The notes beneath the pieces were generated by a model that searched no databases, was not told the origin of the DNA, and saw nothing but the letters and a program-made list of their open reading frames with translations. Source: Diadema setosum (taxonomy: Eukaryota > Echinodermata > Echinoidea > Diadematoida > Diadematidae). From it: a DNA stretch of 64,000 nt. Position 1 is the first letter of the stretch; the number at the start of each line of letters is the position of its first letter. Location: contig NC_092686.1 in the NCBI RefSeq assembly GCF_964275005.1, forward strand, positions 11,963,032 to 12,027,031, written 5' to 3'. Positions 34,552-47,000 of the stretch are shown here, piece by piece. The position numbers were made by a program, and so were the translations under genes.

Positions 34552-35649
34552 ACACCGCAAAAAGTCCGGTGTTAAATATGAAAAACCGAGCTGGTGTTAA
34601 AGGGAAGGTAAACCCAAAGAGCAATGTGGATTGAGTGAAAGCAGCAACATTAGTAGAACACATCAGTGAAAGTTTGAGAAAAATCGGACAATCGATGCAA
34701 AAGTTATGAATATTTAAAGTTTTGGTGTTGGAACCGCTGGATGAGGAGACTACTAGAGGATATGACGTATGAGTGGACAACAATACAAAGAAAATATAAA
34801 GGATATTCAACAAAAATTCACTTTTCTAGAATTATGAAAGAGCAGTGGACCAACCGCTTTCAGAAAGCAGGGGGAATAATTGCTACCCTTAACATATGTC
34901 AATATCAAGTTGATGGAATTTGTAATTTTCATGAAAAATGGATTTTTGTAGTATTTTCTTTATATTTTCTTGATATTGTAGTCCACTCATACGTCTAACC
35001 TCTAGTAGTCTCCTCATCCAGCAGTTCCAACACCAAAACTTTAAAAATTCATAACTTTTGCATCGATTGTCCGATTTTCTTCAAACTTTCACTGATGTGT
35101 TCTACTAATGTTGCTGCTTTCACTCAATCCACATTATTCTTGGGGTTTATCTTCCCTTTAAATTTGCGGTGCTCATTTATGGTTTAAGATTAACACCTCC
35201 GGGTGTCATTTAAGAATATAGAATTGTTTTTTGAATAGTTTCTTAGTTACTATTCTTCTTGTTGATTTTGAACTTCAACAAGACGATCAAGAATTTTCCG
35301 ATAAAGTACTTGATTTTTTTTTTTTAAAGGAGTGAACATATTTATAACATAGTGACACCAGTTGGTGTGGTCTCATATTGAAGCTGGACGGGTGTTGTAC
35401 CATTGACATTGACACCAGCAATATCAAATCAACATCATGCGGTGTCACTGTTGAATTAACACCAGCGCAGTGTCAAAAATATCACCAACTACAGTGTCAA
35501 ATTAACACCACGAAGTGCCAGATGAACACTTTTCAACACCATCACAACATACTTTCTACACCTGTGGGTGTGGTCCTCTATTGACACTTGATCGGTGTTA
35601 GATTTAACACCCATGGTGTTAAATCTAACACCCATGTTTTTTAGCGTAA
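34552..35649. repeat. GGTGTTAAAT palindromic element, interrupted
   Basis: The left end is ACACCGCAAAAAGTCCGG followed by TGTTAAAT. The right end mirrors it (ATTTAACACC... then TTTTTTAGCGTAAA). The right part is crowded with GGTGT/ACACC motifs, including a 39-bp near-perfect palindrome at about 35594-35632 centred on ACACCCATGGTGT. The element is split by the MITE at 34601-35157. Confidence 0.7.
34601..35157. repeat. TTAA-type MITE, family K3, nested insertion
   Basis: Flanked by TTAA at 34597-34600 and 35158-35161. It begins AGGGAAGGTAAACCCAAAGA and ends GGGGTTTATCTTCCCT. The inverted arms are about 180 bp and highly similar: ATGAGGAGACTACTAGAGG pairs with CCTCTAGTAGTCTCCTCAT. The centre of about 200 bp is unrelated between arms. 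An 85-codon frame across the arm and centre is not a gene. Removal would restore GGTG-TTAA-ATTTGCGGTG of the host element. Confidence 0.92.
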
Positions 35650-36090
35650 AGGGGCAGATGAGAAGGAGAAATTAGAGAAATATGCATATTTGTTATCTAA
35701 ATAAAGATACATGGGTATTACAACAATATAAACTGAAGAAAGATAACCCATTTTTTCTGGTCTCGAGTAATTAATCGGTTTACAATTTCTCTTCATTTGG
35801 TCATTTTACTTCCTAGATATGAGAAAGAGACTGGTGTAATGGAGGTATCTGACCCGTTTCCATGGGAGTCAATAAAAACACCACCCTGGTCAATGTACGT
35901 TTCCTATACAACCCAAAGGAAGGAAGGAAGGTTGTCATGGTAACGACACAAAATTAGGATTTCCCGAAGGACAAACACAGCGCAACTTTGTTGGCGAATC
36001 ATAAAGAGGCTGAAAGTCCGTGATGCCGAAAACAAAATCCATCAAGAGCTTAGTATGCCGTCCGAATGACGCTTCGCTCATTCGAGCTGA

Positions 36091-36122
<32 letters not shown>

Positions 36123-36287
36123 TGTGCAAGCTTTTTGAGCATTTATAAGAAAAGTGGGATTTAAGCCCATTGTTACGCCGTGGTATCTCATCTGCTTTCC
36201 AATTGTTTTTTATTTTAGTCCTGCCGATATGAAATTTATTTTGAAACTTTTGGTGCTTGAATAGTGAGATTTCATTCCCATCTACTA

Positions 36288-36309
36288 AAGTTACGGCGCG
36301 CCGTAACTT
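36288..36309. repeat. Perfect 22-bp palindrome centred on GGCGCGCC
   Basis: AAGTTACGGCG followed by its exact complement. It is strikingly GC-rich at the centre for this AT-rich window and abuts the (CATTT)n start of a minus-strand retroposon tail. Confidence 0.9.
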
Positions 36310-36560
36310 CATTTCATTTCATTTTTTTTTTATTTCATTTCTGACGAAGGTATACAATATGACAATTCATATAAACAAGATAAAGTACAATGTTTGTTTT
36401 ACATATCCAAATGAGATTTAAAATTTACATCATTTGTTTACAATGAGACAATAAACATACTTTAGATGAAGAAATGCATGGACAAATTGCAACTGAATCG
36501 TAACAAAGAAAAAGTCAGAAATGGATGGGACTGCTAAAAAGCCAAGCTTGTAGAATGCAG
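36305..36560 (-). repeat. LINE/SINE 3' tail, inverted
   Basis: In minus sense it reads CTACAAGCTTGGCTTTTTAG, then an AT-rich stretch, and ends in AAATGAAATGAAATG. Same architecture as 33150-33434. Confidence 0.6.
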
Positions 36561-38019
36561 TCCCCTCGTGAGTAGTAAATTGTGGATAGTAGTAATCCAA
36601 CGAAACGATCTGACGAATTCCTCGTGAAGTAGAACATAAAACAAGTACGCACACAAACGCACACACAGACAGAAATAAAACTTACCCTTGTACATGTGAA
36701 AAGAAATTGCGCACATTTCTTCTTTGTTGTTGTTGTTGTTGCTTTGTTGGTCAGGTCAGATTCAACATATGGTGACGAGGAAGAAGAAAAAAAAATGCAG
36801 GTATAGTTACGTCACGTATTTTTTTTTTCCACCCATTGGATAAGAGTTAACACAGAAATTGTAATAATTCTTTTGCAAACTTATATATTTGCCGGTGTGT
36901 CAAATCTCAACGGTGGATAAAGCAAATGTAGCAAAATTCGCTTCGGCTTGATTGCATTCAGTCCCGTTCGCTCTAGACGCTCTGCACGACCGTAGATATC
37001 ATGGTCCACGGTAGCGCGCTTCGTGGCTATGTTCGCTCTGCCACGATTCACTCCGGGAGCGCTCATCCCAACTCGGAGTTTTTGTTTGAGACCATTCTGG
37101 GCCCTGTTTCATAAAGAGTTGAAATTAATCTCAATATCTATGGAACAAGCAGCCGGTTCGCTTTGGCAGGCTTTGAAAATAAAGACTGAAAATATATCAA
37201 GTTCGGTCTGCATGTTCTCACCAACGAAGAAGATACCAGAAAAAAAAATACTACTGTCAGGAAGAAAATTATTAAGAAAAAACTCACATAAAAAAGAAAA
37301 ACCTCCATATCACTCTCTTAACTGTTAATATTAATTCTAATATCAATTTTGTAAAGTTCATTTCCCGTCTTCAGTGGAGCTCGACAACCAAGTCAGCGCA
37401 CTTTTATGTGACTGCATGTATTTGAATCCGCAGTGGTTTCTAATTCCAGTTACATGATCACACGTATTGTTTAAGTGACGTGAGGTAGGTTGTGTCCGTA
37501 AGAGACATACTATCTATGTAGGCCTATATGGTTGTGCCAGATGATTACGGGTTGCTACGGTGACGCGCAGGGGACTCCGTAAGGAGATTTTCAGAGTATC
37601 TTTATAAGACGAAATTTATAACAATAGCGTGGCAACTAATATCCAAAATATTGAAGAATGTTAATGTTGAATTCTGGGATGTTAATCTGCGACAGTGTAG
37701 GATATTGGTGACAATTTAAGAAATTTGTTTGTTTGTTTGTTTGGTTGGTTGGTTGGTTTCTTGTTTGTTTGTTTTTTGGTTGGTTTTTTTTTTTTTTTTT
37801 TTTTGCCTCTCTCTGTCCATCCAAGGAAATTCCTTGCGTGCATACGATCATGTATAGTGCCACTGCTTATGTAGTAATGCATTGATCTTTAGTATCGTTT
37901 TTTGCTCATAAAAATTTTTTTCTAACTATCATATATGGTATTAAAGCTACCCCAATATCCCCTCCCTCCCTCTCTCTTCCTGAAATGACTTGGAAATTCT
38001 TAGCGTCAGTGGTCCTCCT

Positions 38020-38128
38020 ATGATGGCAGGGAAGTCTTGATGCCTTAATGCTGATCTAGAGGACACAAAATCAAGACGCCGAAATATCTGGATAAATCAT
38101 GACTTCCCTCCATCGTCTTGCCATCATG
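38020..38128. repeat. Imperfect inverted repeat of about 110 bp
   Basis: The left arm ATGATGGCAGGGAAGTC faces a right arm containing GACTTCCCTCCATCGTC and GCCATCAT. The right arm carries about ten extra bases. Probably a decayed small MITE. Confidence 0.5.
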
Positions 38129-38129
38129 G

Positions 38130-39550
38130 AAGAGATTACTTCATTTTAATGATGATAATGGGGCTGTGATTCGTAGCTATTTGTGACGATCAGTAAATAA
38201 CAGGGGACATTGCGCCGTACTTCGGAAATCAAACAAGATAATTACAAGAATTGGCCGTTTCGGTCTGCCGAGAACCAACACACATGTATAAACGCGGCCC
38301 ACAGATATTTTTGTTGGGACCTGTTCACATCTAACGTCTGATGTATGAGAATGTGTAATATTACGGTAACCATACGTACGTAGTCCACTCTGGGCTTTGA
38401 GAAATTTCTTTGTGACGTAAGAGTGGTGTCCTCTCGATTCTGTTACGAGATCTCATCTGTGAGGTGTCATAAATAAAGAGCTCCTTTATGAAGTTATCGC
38501 AGTCGCTTGCAAGACAGCGACGATGCTGTAATGATATCAAAAGGTAAACGCGTCTTGAGTACTGTGGGAGCCGAAGCAACTTTAGAGGTTACCATAGTAA
38601 CAGGCCATTAATCGTCTGATTGCAGCTGGGGCTTCGATGACATCGATACCATATACGGAAGCTTGAACGTGCCAATCATTAAGAGCCGTTGAGAAAGTGA
38701 GAAGGTCAATTCTGAACATTAAAGGGGGATTCCGGACAAGTTGAAAGATATCTAATTAGATAGAGTAAACTTTAATTAGCACAATTGAGAAAGTTTCATC
38801 GTTATTCCGAAGGTTTGTTAATCCAAGAAAGAAAAGAAGTTGCGTCCTAATGGACCTGCGGAATTACGACCTTTATTTCGTTTACGGATTATTCAACGAA
38901 CTGTAACCGAATGAATTGATGGTATTAATTGTCGGAGTTCTTTATTCATTATGTCTCGGTTCTTTGGCTGTAGATGGTTTTCTCTGTTATATAGCTCTTT
39001 GAAATTGAAGCTATTTATGATCATGGGAAAGATATCATTTTGATTGCCTTATACTGCATTTAGAAGGAAAATATAACTGGACTGAGGTGGTTAGAATTTT
39101 TTTCAAGGCTTAATCCTGTCACGTAAAGATAAAGAATATATACGATCCGAATTGATTATACATTGCATGACCATGACTCAACATCCTTCCTATTTCCGGT
39201 AGTTCCATGTAGTATTAAACTGTTGTGAAGTTACGCTGGAACAGAAAGCTTACAACAAAGAGTGAAATACAGTCTTAATGGCTATGATGAAATTCAATTT
39301 GCGTCAAAATGTCCACATTATGTACATCCCTGCGTAATTGAGTGTTACGAAGTAATTGTAAAGTATTTAATCCAGTTAAGGTAAAGGATGTCCGTAATAT
39401 ACTGAAATACAAGGCGTTAATCATTACCGCGTAGAGTTTCATTCAAATTTTCATTAACAGTGTTGATTTTTATCTGATTATGCTTCATATTTCTTATGCT
39501 ATTAATATTCACAGAGAAATAATACCAAAATATAGAACATTTATGTGGAT
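38130..39550. other. No gene seen
   Basis: No long frame or structural repeat. TTAAAGGGGGATTCCGGAC at about 38720 resembles a TTAA-type MITE end without a partner. Confidence 0.45.
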
Positions 39551-39556
39551 TGAGTG

Positions 39557-39640
39557 CATGCAGGCTCTGTGGTACAGTGCCGCTGCCCGATATGCAGTAG
39601 TTGACGCAGGTTCAAATCCCAGGATAGTACCTTCTTTTTC
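39557..39640 (+). repeat. tRNA-like sequence (SINE head or tRNA pseudogene)
   Basis: GGCTCTGTGGTACAGTGCC resembles a D-arm with A box. CTGC-CCGATAT-GCAG makes an anticodon stem-loop with GAT in the anticodon position. GGTTCAAATCC is a perfect B box. The T-stem and acceptor do not pair and the base before the anticodon is C instead of U, so it is not a working tRNA. An A-rich stretch near 39700-39735 may be the tail of a SINE. Confidence 0.55.
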
Positions 39641-39749
39641 CCTTAGTGTTCATAATGATATAGATCGACGTACGATCTTATTCGTGCGGAGAAGCAGCCA
39701 AAAAAATAAAAAAGAAAGAAGAGAAGAAAAAAATCTTTAACATTTTTCG

Positions 39750-40798
39750 TTTACACATCCCACAAAATCAGATACGACAGACAATATCGTGTGAAAAATC
39801 TCACTAATACATGTTATTATAAACGAATTTGAAAGTTAAGATTAAGATTATAGCAGCCGTGAAAATTGATGTTTATTTATAAGGCGTTGTGGGTGAGGTT
39901 GTAGAAATAGAAATAACGTTCAAACGGAGGACAACGCAAAGTTCTTTAAGACATAGAAATTAATGGAATAACTGATAAAAATGTTTGAAGTCTTAGTACG
40001 TATAATAAAGATTATCTTTGGAGACCCTTTGCTAAGTAATGCAAATATAGATAATCATTCAGCTGACTGTTTTAAATTCAATTTATGTATACGTAAGATT
40101 TCCGTAATGAAAAATGAGATGTATTAGGCTGCTTCTTCTGTTTTCTCGATTTTTTTTTTCTGATGAACGTGGGCCTTGCTTTATTTAGGTATTCAATTGA
40201 ACATTTTTTCCACGGATTCCATCCACACACCCTTTCTTCATTTCTGAGATACTACCCATCAGTGGTTTACTTGGAAAGTGGGCAATCGCCACTGACCGTT
40301 CTCTCCACCCTTTAAAATGTATTCCCTCTGATACCGGATAACACTTGACCACTACATTCCATTCTGCTGACTGACCCATGATTATGCTTACTGGCCATTC
40401 ACAACAGCTCCTGTCCATATATGGTGTTAATACGTTCCCCTTCCTAAATTTAGAATGTTCCCTGATAGGATAGTAAGTCCTATATTCATTGGCTAATATT
40501 CATCTCCCTTCATTCTATGTATAGTAATAGAAGTAATATATTCCCAGATTTAGTGTGAATACTATGGTAAACATGTCCCCTCGATGCTTGTTCGGGCCAG
40601 TTCTCTTGTCACTCAAGCCCTTTTCGTCTTTCAGTGGCATTTCTATATGATTATTACAAAATCAACTTTTATAGTAACTATTGTATTTGAAAGAATTGAC
40701 CCTATATTTGAAACAAGATTTGAATTGGATTGAATTTAATTGAAATGGAGTAATAAGTGTTCTGTTCTATATTCCTTATTCTTCCTTTTACCTTTCGT

Positions 40799-40836
<38 letters not shown>

Positions 40837-42150
40837 TTCCATATGTTTTTCAAACTGATCATTAGCTTTAATACTGACTGAAATGGAATTAACTTGAGTG
40901 GATATCACATCATTCTGTGTACTGGAACTTTCCACTGCATTAACATTCTCAAAGGCCCAACCATGCAATTAATGTATTAACCGCCACTCAGTACAGGTGA
41001 AAGACTGAAGTTACTTATGTTTATATCATAATGAAAAGTAAATCACAAAATTATCACATCTTAAACAATACAAAAAAATGTACAGCGAAAGCCGGCCTAA
41101 ATAATGATATTAGATATAAAGTAATGTTGGTTAAAGAAATTCAGTTGTCGTAAATGCAGAAGACGAAACTGTCGTTTAAAAGCCATTGCTTGAGGCAAAA
41201 GTAGTCCAAAAATACAGACACGACAGATGTATGAGTGTATACATGATATATGGAGGACTCAGAAATCAATGTCATCATGTTGATAAAGACATGTCAAATT
41301 GTATCATTTAAAGGAAAACTTCGGCCGTTTGTACTGTGCGTGCATAGTGCGTTGGTGCAGTTGGTGCAGCTTATATACCAAACAGACACAGAAATCAGAT
41401 CATTTTGAGGGAATATACCAAAAGCTAATACGTTGTATTGTATATGTTCCAATGTAATGAGGAAAATACTGAAATAGAGAGAAAAAAAAGAGAAACATTG
41501 ATGTACATACACACTCATGTACACACATCATACACACATATTTACACTTGCTTAGTGATAGAGGGTGTACTTTGGTCTACAGACACAGGTTCCTCCACAA
41601 GATACGACTGAAAAATAATCAGATAATCAAAACAAAACGCTGTCAAATCAAACCTTGATGATTTTTTTTTTTCAAACCTTAAGTACAGGCTCACGTAAGG
41701 GCATTTTCTGGAGAGACGGAGAGTTCGTTGACATTTTTTCCTTCACAAGGTCATTTTCTTAGATTGATCGCCATTATGCACGATCGATTAAGGACCCATC
41801 GATGCAAACACTGGGAGGCCTAGAAAGAAAGAAGAACGAAAATTACGTTAATACCGTATCTTGGGGAGCAGTAGTAGATCTCCAGCCGTGTTCTGAAAAT
41901 CCACGTTTCGATGGGCTAATTACAGAGATAATTGCCGAAGTGTGGGCGGCGTGGCGTCGACCAGGGATACCCTTGGTCGACCTGCAAGGCGGTGTTCGTC
42001 ATGCTGATCCACTTTAGATGTCTGCAGCCACCACTGGAAAGTAAAATTCCATTAAAGGTTGAATTTTATGTGCAGAGTACAATAAAGCACACAATAAAGG
42101 TGTAGGAGTTTAAATGTAATTGAACATACAATAGCAAAGTCATCAAATTG
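39750..42150. other. No gene supported
   Basis: It contains (GT)n at about 40797-40834 and a TTGAATT-type tail at about 40718-40745. A plus-strand 71-codon frame at 41802-42017 (SWGAVVDLQPC, PGIPLVDLQGG) has a coding look but no recognised relatives, start context or splice sites. TTAAAGGAAAACTTCGGCC near 41309 resembles a one-ended TTAA-type repeat. Confidence 0.4.
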
Positions 42151-42156
42151 TAAATG

Positions 42157-42392
42157 GGTGATGTTCATTATTCCGAATGTTTGTTATTCCGAAATACACA
42201 TATTCCCTATGCATAGACACTCGTTATTCCGAAAATGAAATAAGGTTTGCTAAATCCAGATATTGTCGTGGCATTATTCCAATGCTACGTTATACCAAAT
42301 ATTCGTTAATCCGAAAATGAAGTGAGGTTCATTATTCCGAACGTTCGTTAATCCGAAAACGAAACACCAAGGTTAGTAATTTCGAAGGTTTT
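42157..42392. repeat. GTTCGTTATTCCGAA family, copy 2
   Basis: At least six degenerate units such as GTTTGTTATTCCGAA, TCGTTATTCCGAAAATG and GTTCGTTAATCCGAAAACG, mostly in one orientation. The mirrored right end seen in copies 1 and 3 was not found. Confidence 0.7.
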
Positions 42393-42770
42393 TACTTTTT
42401 CTGTTTTTTTTTTTTTTTTTTTTTAGTGCAGGTGGATGGGGGTCCAGGGTTCAAATCTCTCACATGTACCTATGGACAGAAAATAAATTTGGCACCCATG
42501 CAGACGGTTAGCACACAGTAAAGTGTAGTACGTAGTAGGCACACGCAAGAAACTGTTCAAAGGACATTATAAAGCAATGTAATGGTGATCTTCATTATGT
42601 CATGAATATATGGTACTATGATTATGCAAATTAATATTATGCACGATTCGTTCGAGGAAGCACACGTCACGAGAACTCTTTAGAGATGACACACACTGGT
42701 CATGGTGCTCGAGGATTGTTGTTTCCTCCTACATGTATGGTGGCAACGAGGCTTTATTGCTCAGAGACCT

Positions 42771-42811
42771 GCGGGTTCGATTCTCGGACAAGCCCCCAAA
42801 TGATACGACCT
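42771..42811 (-). repeat. tRNA-Pro-like 3' end fused to an LTR-like edge (fossil)
   Basis: GGGTTCGATTCTCGGACAAG followed by CCCCCA matches the T-arm and acceptor 3' end of tRNA-Pro. It is followed by TGATACGACC, close to the LTR edge TGTTACGACC of the element at 2402-8278. It is most simply a fossil primer-site/LTR junction of a related LTR element in minus orientation, though the tRNA match is longer than the usual 18 bases. No coding part remains nearby. Confidence 0.5.
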
Positions 42812-43911
42812 TGGAGATGAGATGGACACGATTCACCGCACATGCATCACTCCTGTGTCATTCAGTGTCATGCATACGTACAGCATTGTACATATGCAAA
42901 ATAATGGATGGTGAAATTTCATTAAATCGTCAGAATGAGGTTGTTTGTTGTTTTTTAAGAAATATTCCAGAAAACCCATGTAATTACAAAATGGCATGCA
43001 TTTACTATTTCATGACTTCTCTCATTTTCCATTCACGAACCGACAAAATCTTCATTTCACATCCTTCTGATTGTGGACTTCGCCAAAATAAATATTTTTG
43101 TCATCAGATTGTTGCAATGATTCAGCAGAGATGACTGCACAAAATTGACAATGATAGTTCCTGAATAATTAACAAAGCAGAATGATTCTGCAACATAAAT
43201 TTGGTACATAGTAATAAGAGTGCGCGAGGCGATGATACCGTATTCCCTTGACTACGTTACTAATGTCAGTGTTTACAAGCAGTGTTGTTATTTTGCAAAA
43301 ACTTATTGAACTTCAAATTCCGCAACGTCTTAATGTCCAACTTGGACAAAGTTCACCATCTTGTTTTGTTTGATTGATTTCACTCCAAAATCTTAAGTGA
43401 ACTTATCATGGAGTAGCATTCCATTTTATGATACTCATATTCAAATATCCTCTCAATGTTCCAGTAAAGGGGAAATAGTACTGATTGCGTTTGCGCTATT
43501 CATATTTCATGGTTGTTGTTTTTTTTTATCTGGTGATATTACTTTTCGATGATGCGCCAACATGTACTTCGAATAATGTAGGCACTACCTATATGTAGCT
43601 GAGTCAGAAATCAAATGGGTTTTTAGTCTCCTTCGACGGACTATTCCATGAGGACAACGTTATGTATTGGGCACAACCGTTACCTGCCCGTGGACTATAG
43701 AACCAGGGACTTTATAATCAACTCTGCTCCTTTATCGTACAGCAGTAAAAAATCACTCCTTTGTGATAATCATATGAATGTTTACATCCCAAAACGTTTC
43801 TCCTCTTTAGAATTTTCCAGAAATCAATTTAAACATATAATAGGTAATGTAAATAATCTGTGAAACACACTTGTCTTTTGAAGGGGTAAAGTGTGTTTTA
43901 AAAGGGGTGAT

Positions 43912-44093
43912 GGTTCGTTATTCCAAAGAGCACAACCCCGTATAACCAGAAGTTTAACTCCGATATTTCGTTAGTCCAAAGATTCGATAATTCGAATATG
44001 CAGTGAGGTTTGGACTAACGAGACCATTCATCTCCTAACTACAGATCTTTCGGAATAACCTTCGAAATAGCGAACCTTCAGATTCACGAACCT
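43912..44093. repeat. GTTCGTTATTCCGAA family, copy 3
   Basis: It opens GGTTCGTTATTCCAAAG and closes with CTTTCGGAATAACCTTCG and CGAACC, with motif fragments in both orientations in between. Confidence 0.7.
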
Positions 44094-44099
44094 CATAAT

Positions 44100-47000
44100 A
44101 ACTAACTATAACCGTTTAAAAGAGAGTCATATTTAATCCCTTCTCGCACTCACAGCCCATTTCTCTTGCGCGAATGCAGAAATGCACTTAGTCTGGTTTT
44201 GAGAGCTTTTACACATATATATAAAATGCTGCAAAGCTGTTGTTTTAATTGTTCGGTTTAAAGCCGGCAACCTAGGATTCTCATTGTCCTGCATGGAAAT
44301 TGTCTGAGTAATAATGATTATACCAGTAGATCTTGTCACTGAAATGATAAAAAACAAACAAACAAGAGTTTTTGTCCGTGAAATATTCATGACACATGGA
44401 GACCTGTGCTAAATTAATATCAAACTTTGATTGTCAAACCATTTGCGTGTGATTTTGTTGTTGTTGTTTAATGATTGATTGAGGTTACCATTTTTTGCGG
44501 AAGAACCTTTGAATGCCAATTGTAGTTTGGAACAATTATAACCTCATCTTCACTGGTTCTCGATTGTGGTAAATTTGCTGGTATTTTGTCAAAAGTAACG
44601 TGACTCGGTTTTATTGGTTTGCGGTTGAGTAAACTTTTTGTGAGCTCTCAGTGAGACGGCATGATGTTCCATCGGTGTCGAAAATTCCGTATGTGTTTTG
44701 CGCTTTTGGAGTCTTTTCCTGTAAATGTGGGAATGATTCTCAGATGATTTAAGTAGTAAACGATCATGTTTGATATTACCATAACAATACTTGATTTTGC
44801 CAGTAAATCTATAGTATTGTAGTCTAGCAACACTAGAGCTCTTGAATGTTTCTAGTTTGTACGTCACGTTTCCAAAAATTACATATCTGTAAAATTGTAT
44901 TGTATCTACGATAGCGTGGTTGGTAAGGTATATACCGGAACGTTATCGAAACCATACAGTTTAGTGAAATAGGGGTGACAAAACGATTCATAGCAAAAGT
45001 CCAAAACTTTCAACCTGTCAGCGGTAGTCTATATCACCCACGACATGTTATGGTCCGCAAAAGTATGATTTTAGGTCATCAACCACAGCTATATAGCATA
45101 CTGTGAAACATCGCCACCATTATCCCTGATGCGCCAGACTCAGAAAGCCGGCCTAGCAAACTTTCACCCTTAATGAGGGAGAGGAAATGAACAGAACGTT
45201 TAATATGAGTAACTAGAATAGAGCTATAGTTCCAGCAAGTTGCATCACAACTACAACGTCGTATACTCTTATCGTTTGGACAAAGTTACAGCATGCTTGC
45301 CTTGAAACATTCCGCTAAATGGACAACCGGATTGAGCTTCTCTTGTTACTGGATGCATCTAGAGGGTCATACGCTTTGTGCGTCATTATTGTCACGTTAA
45401 TGTTTCCACTTTCACAAATTACCGTGCATAGTTACGATAATAAAGGGAGTATCGTTCTGGTCTAAAGTGAGTGAGGGGACACGAAAATGCATCAGATCCT
45501 TAATGAATAGATATCCATACATTTCGGTTTGTTTTAATGTGTTTGTTTGCTCGCTTCTTAATTGTGTAATTGCAAAGTTAAATGACACTTCGTGTTTATG
45601 TTGACTGCATGTGAAAACAGGGAATAACATAAAGCGAACGGAGTGTCGTTCAAATTGAACACAAAATAATTAACTCAACAAAGTAATGTATGAAACTCAG
45701 TAAATACATGTATTCAATATTATTGAATTTATTGAGTTTCCTACATTATTTTGTTGAGTTTCATGCATTTTTAACACTATTTTATATCTCTGAGAAAAAT
45801 CAGATGGAAAAGTGATGTCACTACCTTACCTTTAAGCAGAAAACAAAACAACCAGCAAGCTCAAGGGAGCCAAATATGGGAACTATTTTTATTGTGCATC
45901 TCTGGAATGAAGCCAAACATGGCGCAGCGAAGTATACTCAATGGACTCACTGATTTCAAATGCAGCTTCCGTATTTCGAGTGAATCTAAAGGTAATACAA
46001 GAATTCAATCACCCGGTCCCTTTTGCTCTGTGCCAAGGTTTTCGTTTTTCACAGTGCATTCGCTGGGAGACTTTAAAGTTGTTTGTTCCGTGATGTTACA
46101 CATGAAATTCTGTTGAATTAAATGTAACGACGAACATTTTCTACGGCGTTAGTTTACATTCCCTCGAAGGAGCAAGTGAGCTCGAGTAGTCAACTCGTTT
46201 TCAAGGAAAGGGCTATCTGGCTGTACAGAGATACGTTTGCAGCTATAAGCGCGTGGGGTTGAAATCAGACCTCTGACATTTTAGAAGTCACTGGAGGATC
46301 CCCCTCCCCCTTTATACCAAATTATTGCACGTACGCATGGATCGTTCATTCATTAGAACTCTTCTGTCAACTGGGTATGAGTTTGAAAGAGACCATCTCT
46401 TCCCACCCACCTCCCTGGTAATCGGGAAAGTGTGAGCGGTGTTAAGGAACTTTCAAGGCGCCCCCGAAATATGATATCTGGCTAGGATACTTTCCTCGGG
46501 TGACGTTCAAAGAATGTTTCAAAGGTATTTTGACGTCATCGTGACTCACCGCGGAGCAAGTTTTTCGACTCAGCCAATAGTGACAAGATACTGTGACTAA
46601 AACCCTGAACGGGTTAACCCATACATTCTCAAAACATTACTTTGGTGTTTTTAGTGTTGTCTCCTTCAGTTGCAAATTTTGTATGTATTGCTACTGGTAT
46701 CTCATTTGGTATATTATATACAGGTATATACCATCGTGGTTGTGTGTGGGTTTTTTTAACATCAATGGCCTCAAAATTTATCAAAGTGTATAAGTAATCA
46801 AAATTTATCAAAGTGTTTAAGTAATCTTTGCAACACCTCATAGATTATTCAAGATAATGCTTCTGTTTCAAATAAGTAACTTTCGTATTTTTATTTCTTT
46901 TTTTATTTTACAGATGTAATAAATCTAATCAGTTCCACTTAATTTTTCTCCAGTGTCAGCAACGCAGTAAACTGTACAGAATAAGTGCAGATTAAGTAAT

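Larger units (their letters stand above)
35650..38015. other. No gene seen; palindrome, retroposon tail and homopolymers
   Basis: It holds a perfect 22-bp palindrome (36288-36309), a minus-strand retroposon tail (36305-36560), (GTT)n near 36724-36740, (TTTG/GGTT)n near 37723-37785 and a T-run at 37783-37804. No exon was recognised. Confidence 0.5.

Noticed and set aside
41552-41607. Possible terminal exon VSCGGTCVCRPKYTLYH on the minus strand
   Set aside because: Good acceptor and phase 1, but only 17 codons and no upstream exon was found.
42449-42470. B-box-like GGTTCAAATCTC
   Set aside because: No A box or tRNA fold around it.
43648-43863. 71-codon plus-strand frame ending HIIGNVNNL
   Set aside because: No recognised domain and no flanking splice or promoter signals.
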